DNA from: Streptomyces peucetius
GTDB taxonomy: Bacteria > Actinomycetota > Actinomycetes > Streptomycetales > Streptomycetaceae
Reading direction: 5' to 3'
NCBI RefSeq assembly: GCF_025854275.1
Contig: NZ_CP107567.1
Location: forward strand, 3,286,001 to 3,350,000
Length of the DNA stretch: 64,000 nt
Positions 33,513-42,610 of this stretch are shown here, piece after piece. Under the pieces are notes generated by a model. That model was not told where the DNA came from. It did not search any database and saw only the letters and a list, made by a program, of their open reading frames with translations. Within the stretch, counting starts at the first letter, position 1, and each line of letters starts with the position of its first letter. The position numbers were made by a program, and so were the translations under genes.

Positions 33513-35036
33513 TCAGTGTGCGACGACGGGGATCTTGACCTCGTCCGCCACACCGGTGCCGTCGTCCGAGCCGGCCGCGACCGGACCGGCCTGCGGGCGC
33601 CCGGTGTTGATGAACGTGAACGCGATCGCCGCCGCGGCCGCCAGGATGCCGACCGCCCACCAGATGGCCGACGAGAAGCCGTGCACCATGCCCTGGAGCT
33701 CCAGCAGCTTCGGGTCGGTCGCACCGGCGGCGTGCGAGGCGACGTACGAGGTCGTGGCGGAGGCCGCGATGGTGTTGAGCAGAGCCGTACCGATCGCGCC
33801 GCCCACCTGCTGCGAGGTGTTGACCATCGCGGAGGCGACGCCGGCGTCGGCCGGGTTCACCCCGTGCGTGGCCAGCGACATCGCCGGCATGAACGCCGTA
33901 CCCATGCCCAGACCCAGCATCAGCTGCGCGGGCAGGATCAGGCCGACGTAGGAGCTGTCGACGTCCAGCCGGGTCAGCAGCAGCATGCCGAGCGCCGCGA
34001 GGACGAAGCCGGGGCCCATCAGCAGACGCGGTGCCAGACGGGTCATCAGCCGGGCGCCGATCTGGGTCGAGCCCGTGATCATGCCCGCGATCATCGGCAG
34101 GAAGGCGAAGCCCGTCATGACGGGCGAGTAGTCCTTCACGACCTGCAGGTAGAACGTCAGGAAGAGGAAGAGCCCGAACATCGCGATGATGGCGAGGCCC
34201 AGCGAGAGGTAGACACCGCCGCGGTTGCGCTCGGTCAGGACACGCAGCGGCAGCAGCGGCGACTTCACCTTCGCCTCGGTGAGGACGAACGCGGTGAGCA
34301 GCACCGCGGAGGCGATGAACATGCCCACGGTCAGGCCGTCGGACCAGCCGGCGGACTCGGCGCGGGTGAAGCCGTAGACGAGGGCCACCAGGCCGAGGGT
34401 CGACAGCACGACACCGGGGATGTCGAGGGAGGAGCGGTTGCGCGCGCCCTCCGGCTCACGGATCACCAGGTAGGCACCGACGGCGGCGACGATCGCGAAC
34501 GGGATGTTGACGTAGAAGGTCCAGCGCCAGTTCAGGTACTCGGTGAGGAAGCCGCCGAGGATCAGACCGACGGCGCCACCGCCACCGGCGATCGCACCGT
34601 AGATGCCGAAGGCCTTGGCGCGCTCCTTGGCGTCGGTGAACATCACGGCGAGCAGCGACAGCGCGGCGGGCGCGAGCAGCGCGCCGAACGCACCCTGCAG
34701 GGCGCGCGCACCGAGCATCATCGCCTCGCCGGTGGCGGCGCCGCCGAGCGCGGATGCCGCGGCGAAGCCGAGCAGGCCGACGACGAACGTGCGCTTACGG
34801 CCCCACAGGTCGGCGATACGGCCACCGAAGAGCAGCAGTCCGCCGAAGGCGAGGGCGTAGGCGGTGATGACCCACTGCCGGTTGGCGTCGGAGATATTGA
34901 GGTCCTGCTGGGCGGTGGGGAGCGCGATGTTCACGATCGTCGCGTCGAGCACCACCATCAGCTGGGCGAGGGCTATGAAGACCAGGGCTTTCCAGCGGCT
35001 CGGGTCAGGGAGTGAAATGTCGGCTGTTTTCGGCAT
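33513..35036 (-). CDS. MFS multidrug exporter, DHA2 type
   Basis: A 507-residue 14-helix transporter. LMVVLDATIVNIALPTAQQDL is the DHA2 motif D1, GGRIADLWGRKRTFVVG is motif A, and GGGGAVGLILGGFLTEYLNWRWTFYVN is motif C. Likely a proton-driven drug exporter. A TetR gene lies immediately upstream on the same strand and probably governs it. The ATG at 35036 is used, with GAGGTGG about 9 nt upstream; a codon four residues earlier is also in frame. Confidence 0.92.
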   Translation of the reverse strand: MPKTADISLPDPSRWKALVFIALAQLMVVLDATIVNIALPTAQQDLNISDANRQWVITAYALAFGGLLLFGGRIADLWGRKRTFVVGLLGFAAASALGGAATGEAMMLGARALQGAFGALLAPAALSLLAVMFTDAKERAKAFGIYGAIAGGGGAVGLILGGFLTEYLNWRWTFYVNIPFAIVAAVGAYLVIREPEGARNRSSLDIPGVVLSTLGLVALVYGFTRAESAGWSDGLTVGMFIASAVLLTAFVLTEAKVKSPLLPLRVLTERNRGGVYLSLGLAIIAMFGLFLFLTFYLQVVKDYSPVMTGFAFLPMIAGMITGSTQIGARLMTRLAPRLLMGPGFVLAALGMLLLTRLDVDSSYVGLILPAQLMLGLGMGTAFMPAMSLATHGVNPADAGVASAMVNTSQQVGGAIGTALLNTIAASATTSYVASHAAGATDPKLLELQGMVHGFSSAIWWAVGILAAAAAIAFTFINTGRPQAGPVAAGSDDGTGVADEVKIPVVAH

Positions 35037-35219
35037 GGGTCTGGCCACCTCATCGGTAACGGAAGGTCACGTCGGTACGGAGTAAGCCGGTACGCGAGTA
35101 AGCGAGTGAGCGGTCGAAGGACTGCGAAGCGAAGAATCGTGAGAAGCGTGCGGGCGAGGAGGAGAGGGAGGTCCAAGGGAGCCGAGCGGCCCCGGAATGA
35201 AGTCGGGGGCGCTACGGCG

Positions 35220-35867
35220 TCACGAAGTGGTCCGGAGGTCCTCCAAGGTCGCGGCCGCGCCCGGCAGTTCGGAGCGCGCGGGCGCCTCCAGTCCGTCCAG
35301 GAACAGCTGCAGATGACGATGGACGAACCGGTCCATGTTCGGGCAGGCGGTGCCCGGCAGCGGCCGGGTGAGCTGGGAGAGCGCGACCATCAGATCGCCC
35401 ACGGCCACGTCGGTGCGCATCCGGCCCGCCGACTGCGCGGCCTCGACGAGACCGCGCACGGCCTCCTCGAGGTGCTGACGCCCGGCGTGCAGGTCCGGGT
35501 GGTCGTGGTCGAAGGCGCCGGACAGCATCGGGCACAGGGCGCCGATCCGCTCGTCGGCCGCCGCGTGGACGAAGCGGCGCAGCGCGGCGAACGGATCGGC
35601 CTCCTCGGCCGCCGCCGCGTCCGCCTGCTCCGTGGTGCGGGACATGACGCTGATGACGACGTCGCGGACGAGGACCGCGCGGTCGGGAAAGTGCCGGTAG
35701 AGCGTGGCGTTGCCGACGCCGGCGCGGCGGGCGATCTCGTCGAGCGGGACCTCCGGCCCGAACTCGACGAACATCTCGCGCGCGGCCGACACGATCCGCT
35801 CGCGGTTGCGCAGGGCGTCTGCCCGGGGGCGCGGCGTGCGGCGCGTCTCGGTGGCGGCGATGCTCAC
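35220..35867 (-). CDS. TetR/AcrR-family transcriptional regulator
   Basis: A 215-residue repressor. The HTH is at about residues 18-65 (RERIVSAAREMFVEFGPEVP, IARRAGVGNATLYRHFPDR), followed by a helical ligand-binding domain with LCPMLSGAFDHDHPDLHAGRQHL. The GTG start has GGAGAG just upstream. It lies upstream of the DHA2 exporter in the same direction and likely represses it. The frame continues upstream through low-complexity sequence that is probably untranslated. Confidence 0.9.
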   Translation of the reverse strand: MSIAATETRRTPRPRADALRNRERIVSAAREMFVEFGPEVPLDEIARRAGVGNATLYRHFPDRAVLVRDVVISVMSRTTEQADAAAAEEADPFAALRRFVHAAADERIGALCPMLSGAFDHDHPDLHAGRQHLEEAVRGLVEAAQSAGRMRTDVAVGDLMVALSQLTRPLPGTACPNMDRFVHRHLQLFLDGLEAPARSELPGAAATLEDLRTTS

Positions 35868-35879
35868 GGCTCTCCACTT

Positions 35880-36060
35880 CCTTCTGGTGCTCGGTCTTCG
35901 GCACTCGGTCTGCTCGTGCCCGGTCTGCTCGTGCGGTGTGCTCGTGCCCGGTCTTCCGGCACTCGGCCTACCCGGCACCCGGCCTTCCGGTACCCGGCCC
36001 CCAAGCGGGGACAGCTTCCCCGTTTCGCGGAACACCGGTTCAAACGGGGAAACGGTCCCC
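35880..36060. promoter_or_regulatory. Low-complexity leader and paired palindromes between tetR and protease gene
   Basis: Bases 35886-36003 are imperfect repeats of CGGTCTTCCGGCACTCGG-like and GCTCGTGCCCGGTC-like units. They are followed by GGGGACAGCTTCCCC at 36007-36021 and GGGGAAACGGTCCCC at 36046-36060. Each is itself palindromic and together they form a larger inverted repeat (arms 36007-36025 and 36042-36060). They could be operators for TetR or for the divergent M6 protease gene. No gene is seen in 35868-36221. Confidence 0.5.
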
Positions 36061-36221
36061 GGTTATTTCCCGGCCCTTCTGTGAACTGGGCCACATATGC
36101 CTCCCGCTGCGAAAACCACACGATCGGACCACCCGACGCGCGCCCCGTCACCACCCGACACAGGCTGACGAGCAGAGCGCAGCGAGGGCCGGCCTGCTGC
36201 CGGGGACCGGAAGGCGATCGC

Positions 36222-37499
36222 ATGGAGCAGGCTCGTCACCGGACCGACGGACGGGGCAGGCTCGGCGGACTCGCCGCTGTCGCGGCCCTCGCGCTCGCCG
36301 CGCTGACCACGGCCAGCTCGACGGCCCCCGTCCCGGACCGGACCTCGGCCGGGCCGAGCGCCGCCCCCGACTCCGCGAGCCTCGGGCCGTGCCGGATACC
36401 GACGGCCGTCGGCGTCCAGATGTCCGAGGGCCTGCCCACCCCGTCCGGCTACGTCCGCTCCACCGGCGTGGTCCGCGCCCTCAACCTGATGATCGACTTC
36501 CCGGACGCCGAAGGCAGCGGCTCCGCCCTCGACCGGCTCGCGGAGTTCTTCCCGCAGACCGCTCAGTGGTTCGCCACCAGCTCGTACGGGCGCCTCAACT
36601 ACCGGCCGTACGCCCCCGTGAGCGACTGGCTGCGGATGCCGAAGCCGTTCGCCGCCTACGGGATAGGGCGCGGCTCACCGTACGAACCCGGATACCGGCG
36701 TCTGGTGGAGGACCTGGTCGGCGTCGCCGACCCGAAGGTGGACTTCGGCGCGTACGACCTCGTCAACATCCTGGTCACCCCCAACGCCGGGCCGTCGGCG
36801 CTGGACACCGTGCTGTCGGTGACGTTCTCCGGGAACGAGCAGGCACCGGTCGCCGACGGCGTGCCGCTCGCCAACACGTCCTTCGTCTACAGCCGCCAGG
36901 ACGACGGTTCGGGGTCGTACGTGGAGACCGGCTACCGCGTCCTGCCGCACGAGAACGGCCACGTCTTCGGCCTGCCCGACCTCTACACGGCGGACGGCGG
37001 CGGCGCGGTCGGCCACTGGGACATCATGTCCGAGGACTGGGGAGCCAACAACGACCTGCTCGGCTGGCACAAGTGGAAGCTCGGCTGGCTCGACAACAGT
37101 CAGGTCAACTGCGCCGCGACAGCGGGCACCACGGAGTACTCGCTCACCCCGCTCGCCGCACGCGGCGGCTCCAAGATCGCGATCGTGCCGCTGACCGAGA
37201 ACACCGGCTACGCGGCGGAGGTACGCACCCGGGCCGGCAACGACGACCACGTCTGCGAACCCGGTGTGCTCATCTACCGGGTGAAGTCCGACGTCGACAC
37301 CGGACAGGGCCCGGTGACCGTCTCCGACAGCGACGGCGACAGCGGCGGCTGCACCCGGCAGCCCAACGTCCACGCGGAACTGTCCGACGCCCCCTACCGG
37401 CCGGGCCAGTCGTTCACGGACCGCGAGAACGGCGTGCGCATATCGGTCGTCGACGAGGAGGAGGGCGGCGGTTACCGGATACGGGTCACCCGGTCCTGA
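36222..37499 (+). CDS. M6-family secreted metalloprotease
   Basis: A 425-residue secreted protease. The signal peptide has an Arg-rich start and a hydrophobic core (GLAAVAALALAALTTASSTA). The M6 (immune-inhibitor-A-like) domain has GVVRALNLMIDFPDAEG, SYGRLNYRPYAPVSDWLRMP, and the zinc site HENGH at about residues 243-247 followed by GLPDLYTADGG and WDIMSEDWG. A beta-rich C-terminal part follows. ATG with GGAAGG upstream. The last 14 bp overlap the convergent acyl-CoA synthetase gene. Confidence 0.9.
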   Translation: MEQARHRTDGRGRLGGLAAVAALALAALTTASSTAPVPDRTSAGPSAAPDSASLGPCRIPTAVGVQMSEGLPTPSGYVRSTGVVRALNLMIDFPDAEGSGSALDRLAEFFPQTAQWFATSSYGRLNYRPYAPVSDWLRMPKPFAAYGIGRGSPYEPGYRRLVEDLVGVADPKVDFGAYDLVNILVTPNAGPSALDTVLSVTFSGNEQAPVADGVPLANTSFVYSRQDDGSGSYVETGYRVLPHENGHVFGLPDLYTADGGGAVGHWDIMSEDWGANNDLLGWHKWKLGWLDNSQVNCAATAGTTEYSLTPLAARGGSKIAIVPLTENTGYAAEVRTRAGNDDHVCEPGVLIYRVKSDVDTGQGPVTVSDSDGDSGGCTRQPNVHAELSDAPYRPGQSFTDRENGVRISVVDEEEGGGYRIRVTRS

Positions 37500-39165
37500 G
37501 CACGTCCTGAGCGTCGCCGAACGATTCCCGCAGAACCCTCTTGAGGATCTTGCCCGTCGGATTGCGCGGCATCGGCTCGTTCCGCACCAGCACATGGGCG
37601 GGCACCTTGAAGGCGGCCAGCGTCCCGCCGACGTGCTCCCTCAGCTCCTCCGCCGTGACCGTGGCACCGGGCCGCAGCTGGACGACGGCCGCGACCTCCT
37701 CCCCGAGCAGCGGGTGCGGCACACCGAGCACCGCGGCGTCGGCGACGTCGGGATGGTCGTGCAGCACCGCCTCGACCTCGACGCAGTACACGTTCTCCCC
37801 GCCACGGACCACCATGTCCTTGATCCGGTCGACGATGCTCACCCGGCCGTCGCGCACGGTCGCGAGGTCGCCGGTCCGCAGCCAGCCGTCCCGGAAGGCC
37901 GCCGCCGTGGCCGCCTCGTCCCGCCAGTAACCGCGCGCCAGGCCCTGGCCCCGCAGCCACAGCTCGCCGACCGCGCCCTCGGGCAGCGCCTCGCCGCCCG
38001 GCCCGGCGATGCGCACCTCGACGGCGGGCGCGGGCCGGCCCACGCTGCCCGGGTGCTCGCGGTAGCCGTCCCCGTGGTTCGCCAGCACACCGCCGCTGGT
38101 CTCGGTCAGCCCGTACCCGTTGCGCGGCTCGATCCGGTGCGCGTGGTTCGCCGTGAGCCGTGCGACGAGACCGGGCGGCGCGGCGGCCCCGCCCGTACTG
38201 AGGTTGGTGAGCGTCTCCAGCCCCGCGCCGGTCCGCTCCGCCGCGTCGATGAGCTGGAGGGCGGTCGTCGGCACACCCGAGTAGTGCGTGACCCTGTGCC
38301 GCTCGATCAGCGCGAGCGCCGCCTCTGCGTCCCACTTGCGCATCAGTACGAGCGTGCCGCCGACGGCCATCGTCGAGTACAGCGTCGTGAACGCCGCCAC
38401 GTGGAAGAACGGGAACGTCATCAGCACGACCGGCGCGGGTCCCTGCCCGGGCAGCACGCCACGCGCCAGTGCCGCTGCGGCGGCGTGATAGCGGGGGTGC
38501 TGTGCCGCACCGGCCTGGGCGAGCTGCGTGGCGACGGCGCCCTTGGGCCGGCCGGTGGTGCCCGACGTGTACATGATCGTGGCGTCCGCCTCTGCCGCGA
38601 CCTCGACGGCGGGCGGCGCGGCGAGCGGATCGGGGGCGCCGAGGTCCTCGTACCGCTCGACGCCGTCGGCCACGTCCCCGTCGTGCCGGAAGACGACCGT
38701 ACGCACGCCGTGGGCCGACGCCCACCCGGCCACCCGCGGCAGCCGCTCACCGTCGACGAGCAGGATGCGCGGGGTGCAGTCGTCCAGCGCGTACGTCAGC
38801 TCGCCCTCGGTCCACCAGGCGTTGAGCGGCACGGCGACGAGGCCCGCCAACTGGGCCGCCCAGAAGGCGATCTGCCACTCGGGGTGGTTGCGCATCGCGA
38901 CGGCCGCCCGGTCCCCGGGCCGCAGCCCGTACGTGTCGGCGAACCGGCACGCGAGCGCGGACGCGGCTGCGAAGAACTCCCCGTACGTGTACGTCCGGCT
39001 CTCCGCCACGAGGAACGGCCGCTCCCCGTACGCCCACGTCGTCTCGACGAACTCCCGCAGGGTGCGCGGCCCGTTCTCGTACAGCAGCCCGCCGCCCTCG
39101 CCACGCACGACGGCGAACGGAGCACCGGGGGCGGTGAGGGCGGCTTCGGGGTACGCGTCCGGCAC
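37486..39165 (-). CDS. Class I adenylate-forming acyl-CoA synthetase
   Basis: A 559-residue AMP-dependent ligase that activates a carboxylic acid to its CoA thioester. ATP-binding P-loop is IMYTSGTTGRPKGAV near residue 197. Other motifs are NGYGLTETSG (A5), ELWLRGQGLARGYW, TGDLATVRDGRVSIVDRIKDMV (A7/A8) and NPTGKILKRVLRE with the catalytic lysine near 541. Substrate unknown, probably a fatty or aromatic acid. Upstream is AAGCGCTTGCT (about 39180-39190), a palindromic sequence often bound by TetR regulators of acyl-CoA genes. Confidence 0.93.
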   Translation of the reverse strand: MPDAYPEAALTAPGAPFAVVRGEGGGLLYENGPRTLREFVETTWAYGERPFLVAESRTYTYGEFFAAASALACRFADTYGLRPGDRAAVAMRNHPEWQIAFWAAQLAGLVAVPLNAWWTEGELTYALDDCTPRILLVDGERLPRVAGWASAHGVRTVVFRHDGDVADGVERYEDLGAPDPLAAPPAVEVAAEADATIMYTSGTTGRPKGAVATQLAQAGAAQHPRYHAAAAALARGVLPGQGPAPVVLMTFPFFHVAAFTTLYSTMAVGGTLVLMRKWDAEAALALIERHRVTHYSGVPTTALQLIDAAERTGAGLETLTNLSTGGAAAPPGLVARLTANHAHRIEPRNGYGLTETSGGVLANHGDGYREHPGSVGRPAPAVEVRIAGPGGEALPEGAVGELWLRGQGLARGYWRDEAATAAAFRDGWLRTGDLATVRDGRVSIVDRIKDMVVRGGENVYCVEVEAVLHDHPDVADAAVLGVPHPLLGEEVAAVVQLRPGATVTAEELREHVGGTLAAFKVPAHVLVRNEPMPRNPTGKILKRVLRESFGDAQDVLRTG

Positions 39166-39276
39166 GGTCGGCCCTCTCCAAGCGCTTGCTCAGTACGCCG
39201 CGACGCTATGCCGCCCCCCGGACCCCGTCAAGGCGGCCTCCACCCCGCCGGACACGGGCCGGGGACGGCAGCCGGC

Positions 39277-39732
39277 TCAGCCCAGTCGGATGTCGTCGCC
39301 CGCCTGTGCCACACGGAGCAGGGCCGCCGTGATCACGGCGGTCTCCTCGTCGGTCAGGTACCGGGCGAAGTGCTCCTGGATACCGCGCATGTAGACCGGC
39401 GCGGTCTCGCGCAGCGCGGCCCGGCCCTCGTCGTTGATCACCGCCCAGGTCACGCGCTTGTCCGTGGGATCGGGCTGCTTCCGCACCAGGCCGGACCGCG
39501 CCATCTCGTCGACCAGCCGGCTCACCCGGGTCCGACTGAGCACCACGCGCTCGGCGACCTCCTGCATCCGCAGCCCCTGCTCGCCGGCCCCGCGTAGCTC
39601 CAGGAGTACGTCGTACCAGGTCAGCGGGATGCGGCCGTTGCGCTGCACATCGCTCTCGATGGCACGCACGGCGGCGTTGTGGGCCATCAGCAGAGCTCGC
39701 CACGCCTCGACTCGATGCTCATCTTCTCTCAC
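39277..39732 (-). CDS. MarR-family transcriptional regulator
   Basis: About 151 residues: HRVEAWRALLMAHNAAVRAIESDVQ, then the winged helix (LRMQEVAERVVLSRTRVSRLVDEMARSGLVRKQ) and wing PDPTDKRVTWAVINDEG. It is divergent from the damaged rhodanese/YceI cluster, with two long direct repeats between them that may be operators. The start is uncertain: a GTG at 39732 without a clear ribosome site (possibly leaderless) or GTG at 39762 inside the repeat. Confidence 0.88.
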   Translation of the reverse strand: MREDEHRVEAWRALLMAHNAAVRAIESDVQRNGRIPLTWYDVLLELRGAGEQGLRMQEVAERVVLSRTRVSRLVDEMARSGLVRKQPDPTDKRVTWAVINDEGRAALRETAPVYMRGIQEHFARYLTDEETAVITAALLRVAQAGDDIRLG

Positions 39733-39750
39733 ACGGAAAGTATATCTTGC

Positions 39751-39797
39751 GTGCGCACGCACGGACTATTAACGTGTGTGCAGACGCACGGATTATT
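39751..39797. promoter_or_regulatory. Paired repeats upstream of marR and rhodanese
   Basis: GTGCGCACGCACGGACTATT (39751-39770) and a variant GTGTGCAGACGCACGGATTATT (39776-39797) lie head to tail about 25 bp apart in the divergent region. The GTGCG/CGCAC palindrome suggests MarR operators overlapping its own start. Confidence 0.55.
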
Positions 39798-39820
39798 TCC
39801 ATTCCGAGGGAGGCCACTCC

Positions 39821-40149
39821 ATGGCTCAGCGAATCCACGTGACGAGCTGAAGAAGAAGATCGACGAGAACCTGGTGACGGTGGTCGAGGCACTGCCGGCC
39901 GAGTACTACCTCGACAAGCACCTGCCCGGGGCGCTCAACCTGCCGCACGACCAGGTGGACGCGCTCGCTCCGCAGCTGCTTCCGAACAAGGACGCGGAGA
40001 TCGCCACCTACTGCGCCAACGGCCCCTGCCCCAACTCCGGCATCGCGGCCGACCGCCTGGTCGAGCTGGGCTACACCAATGTGTACGAGTACTACGAGGG
40101 CAAGGAAGACTGGGTCGGGGCGGGTCTGCCCACCGAGTCGGGTGCCTGA
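39821..40149 (+). pseudogene. Rhodanese-like protein, frameshifted near its start
   Basis: A single rhodanese domain (ELKKKIDENLVTVVEALPAEYYLDKHLPGALNLPHD..., active-site loop CANGPCPNSG, ending GLPTESGA). A good ribosome site (GGGAGG) and ATG at 39821 begin MAQRI but run into a stop after nine codons. Adding one base after ATC would give MAQRISRDELKKK, the expected N-terminus. This points to a one-base deletion, or a sequencing error. Translation from GTG 39778 in the domain's frame is a weaker possibility. Rhodaneses transfer sulfane sulfur. Confidence 0.7.
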
Positions 40150-40167
40150 CCCGAGGAGCACACAGAC

Positions 40168-40269
40168 ATGACCACCGCACCGACTCGCACCGTCGACGGC
40201 GTGGAGCTGCCCGCCGCCGGCCCGTGGACGATCGACCCGGGTCACGCCGAAGTCGGCTTCGTCGGCCGG
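40168..40269 (+). pseudogene. YceI-family gene remnant (5' end only)
   Basis: The ATG at 40168 follows the rhodanese gene by 18 nt and encodes TRTVDGVELPAAGPWTIDPG and then HAEVGFVGR, the standard N-terminus of YceI isoprenoid-binding lipocalin-like proteins (usually about 180-200 residues). After about 34 residues homology ends abruptly and the multicopper oxidase sequence begins in another frame. A deletion has fused the two genes. Confidence 0.7.
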
Positions 40270-40300
40270 GCCGCCCCGGACCCCGCTCCAGCCGCCGGGC

Positions 40301-42610
40301 GTGGGCCGCGAGCCCACCGCCCTGGAGGCGGCCGCGTTCGTGCCGGACCCGCAGCCCGGCGAGGCCTTCACCAAGGTCGCCCCGCCGGACGCGCCCGTCC
40401 GCCGCTACGACCTGGTCGTCACCAACGGCACCGTGCACTACCACGGCGACCCGTCCGACGAACACGCCGCGACCTGGCACGACCACAACGCCCACTTCTA
40501 CGTCCTCGCCGACGAGATCGAGGAGGCCGGCGGGCTCGAGGAGTTCAAGCGGCAGCTGGCCGAGGGCGAGCGGACCCTGGAGCCGCTTGTCGTCCGGGCC
40601 AACAAGGGCGAGGTACTCGAACTCGCCCTGACCAACCTCCTGCCGGCCGGCCCCCAGGAGGAATCCGCCTTCGACCCGAAGCTGCCCTTCCAGCCCGAGT
40701 GCGGACTCCACACCCACCTCGTCAAGTACGACCCGCTCATCTCCGACGGCTCCGCCGTGGGCTGGAACTACCTGTCCGCGACCACCACCGCCGACCAGGG
40801 CGCAGAGGCGAACGCCAAGTACAACTCCTGGACATACCGCTGGTACGTGGACGAGGACTTCGACGCCGTCCTCCTCCACGACCATCTGCTGGCCAACCAC
40901 CGGCAGCGCCACGGCCTGTTCGGCACGCTGATGACGGAGCCCGAGGGTGCCGTCTGGGTCGTGCCGGACGACCACGAGCAGGAACTGCGGCACGGCTCCC
41001 AGGCCGTGATCAGGACCGCCGACGGTGCGTCGCACCGCGAAATGGTCCTGGCCATCGGCGACTTCGTGCCCATGGTCAGGCACGGCCACGGCGATCACGG
41101 CTGCCCGGTCAATCCGCCGCCGTTCCCCGGAGCGCCGGACGACCAGGGTGCGATGGGCGTGAACTACCGCAGCGCGCCGCTGTCCGAGCGGGGCGGCGAC
41201 CCGGCCCACTGGTTCTCCAGCGCCGTCCACGGCGACCCCGGCACCCCGCTCCTGCGCGGATACCCCGGCGAGGACCTGCGCGTCCACCTCGTCCAGGGCT
41301 CCCACGACCTCCAGCACAGTTTCACCCTCTCCGGCGCCCGCTGGCGCGAGTGGCCCGGCCGCGAGGACACCGCCTGGCGCAATCAGCAGACGCTGGGCAT
41401 CTCCAACGTGGCCGAACTCGCCCTGGCCCCCACCCTGGGGCCCGGTGACCACCTGTGGTCGTTCAGCGCCGGCAACGACCTGTGGCTGGGCTGTTGGGGA
41501 CTGCTGCGGCTGTACGACCGTCCGCAGACCGACCTGCCGCCCCTGCCCGGGCGGACCACCGGCGCCCCACTGCGGCCCGCGCGCCGGCGGGTCCGCCGGC
41601 ACACCGTGAGGGCCCGCGCCCAGGTCGTCGAGTACAGCCCGCTGCGCACCGACCCGTACGGCCTCGTCTTCACGGCCGACGGGGAGGACGGCCCGGAAGA
41701 GGGGCCGCTGGTGCTGCGCTGCCGCGCCGGCGAGTGGATGGAGGTCACCCTCGTCAACGAGCTGGACGGGCCGCCGCCGGCCAGTCCGCTGGACCCGCGG
41801 CTGATGAACGAGGCGGACACCGGGGCGCGGACCGTCTCCGGCCGCGTCTCCCTGCACCCCACCCTGCTCGACTTCGACGTACGCACCGACGACGGCGCCC
41901 ACGTGGGCCGCAACGCCGACACCACGGTCAAGCCCGGAGCCTCCCGCACCTACCGCTGGCACGCGGCCGAGCCCGGTGTGGTGCTGCTGCGTTCCCACGC
42001 GGACGTCATCTCCCACCCGCGCCGCGGCCTGGTCGGGGTGCTCGTGGTGGAGGAGGCCGACGCCACCCCGTACGACCCGGTCACCGGCCGGGAGCGGTGG
42101 ACCGGCGAGCGGGCCGTTGTCCGCCGTCCCGACGCCGAACCCGTACGGGAACTCGTCCTGGTCACCCAGGACGGACTGCGGCGCTACCACGACGGGGACC
42201 TGACCCAGCCGGTCACCGACCTGTTCTCGGACAGCCCCGACGACGCCGGCCAGAAGGCGTACAACTACCGGAGCGCGGCTCTGCACCCCCTGGACCCGGT
42301 GCTGTCCGACCCGCAGCCGCCGACCCCGCTGCTCACCTGCCGCGCCGGTGATCAGGTCGCCGTCCACCTGGCCGTCGCCTCGCACCGGATGCGCAACCAG
42401 TGCTTCACCGTGCACGGCCAGGTGTGGGACGCCTCGGAGACCGGCCTCGGCTGGTACGTGTCGACCATCGGCGCCCTGGCCTCCGGAAGCACCCGGACGG
42501 TGCGGTTCCGCGCCCAGCATCCGGGAGACCACGTGTACCGCACCGGGAACCTCCACTGGGGTCTGAGTGAGGGCTGGTGGGGGCTGATCCGAGTGGAGGA
42601 GACACCATGA
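40301..42610 (+). CDS. Multicopper oxidase (MnxG-like), probably N-terminally truncated
   Basis: A 769-residue multi-cupredoxin protein. Copper-site patterns seen include HYHGD, HDHNAHFY, CGLHTHLVKYDP, LHDHLLANHRQRHGLFG, HDLQHSF, and near the end MRNQCFTVHGQVWD with HPGDHVYRTGNLHWGLSEGWWG. Large oxidases of this type include MnxG-like enzymes that oxidise Mn(II) or other metals. There is no signal peptide, and the 5' end abuts a deletion that removed part of a YceI gene, so the N-terminus is probably missing; activity is doubtful. The stop overlaps the next gene by ATGA. Confidence 0.75.
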   Translation: MGREPTALEAAAFVPDPQPGEAFTKVAPPDAPVRRYDLVVTNGTVHYHGDPSDEHAATWHDHNAHFYVLADEIEEAGGLEEFKRQLAEGERTLEPLVVRANKGEVLELALTNLLPAGPQEESAFDPKLPFQPECGLHTHLVKYDPLISDGSAVGWNYLSATTTADQGAEANAKYNSWTYRWYVDEDFDAVLLHDHLLANHRQRHGLFGTLMTEPEGAVWVVPDDHEQELRHGSQAVIRTADGASHREMVLAIGDFVPMVRHGHGDHGCPVNPPPFPGAPDDQGAMGVNYRSAPLSERGGDPAHWFSSAVHGDPGTPLLRGYPGEDLRVHLVQGSHDLQHSFTLSGARWREWPGREDTAWRNQQTLGISNVAELALAPTLGPGDHLWSFSAGNDLWLGCWGLLRLYDRPQTDLPPLPGRTTGAPLRPARRRVRRHTVRARAQVVEYSPLRTDPYGLVFTADGEDGPEEGPLVLRCRAGEWMEVTLVNELDGPPPASPLDPRLMNEADTGARTVSGRVSLHPTLLDFDVRTDDGAHVGRNADTTVKPGASRTYRWHAAEPGVVLLRSHADVISHPRRGLVGVLVVEEADATPYDPVTGRERWTGERAVVRRPDAEPVRELVLVTQDGLRRYHDGDLTQPVTDLFSDSPDDAGQKAYNYRSAALHPLDPVLSDPQPPTPLLTCRAGDQVAVHLAVASHRMRNQCFTVHGQVWDASETGLGWYVSTIGALASGSTRTVRFRAQHPGDHVYRTGNLHWGLSEGWWGLIRVEETP

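Noticed and set aside
35886..36003. CRISPR-like repeat array
   Set aside because: Units are short, imperfect and without unique spacers; it is low-complexity sequence upstream of tetR.
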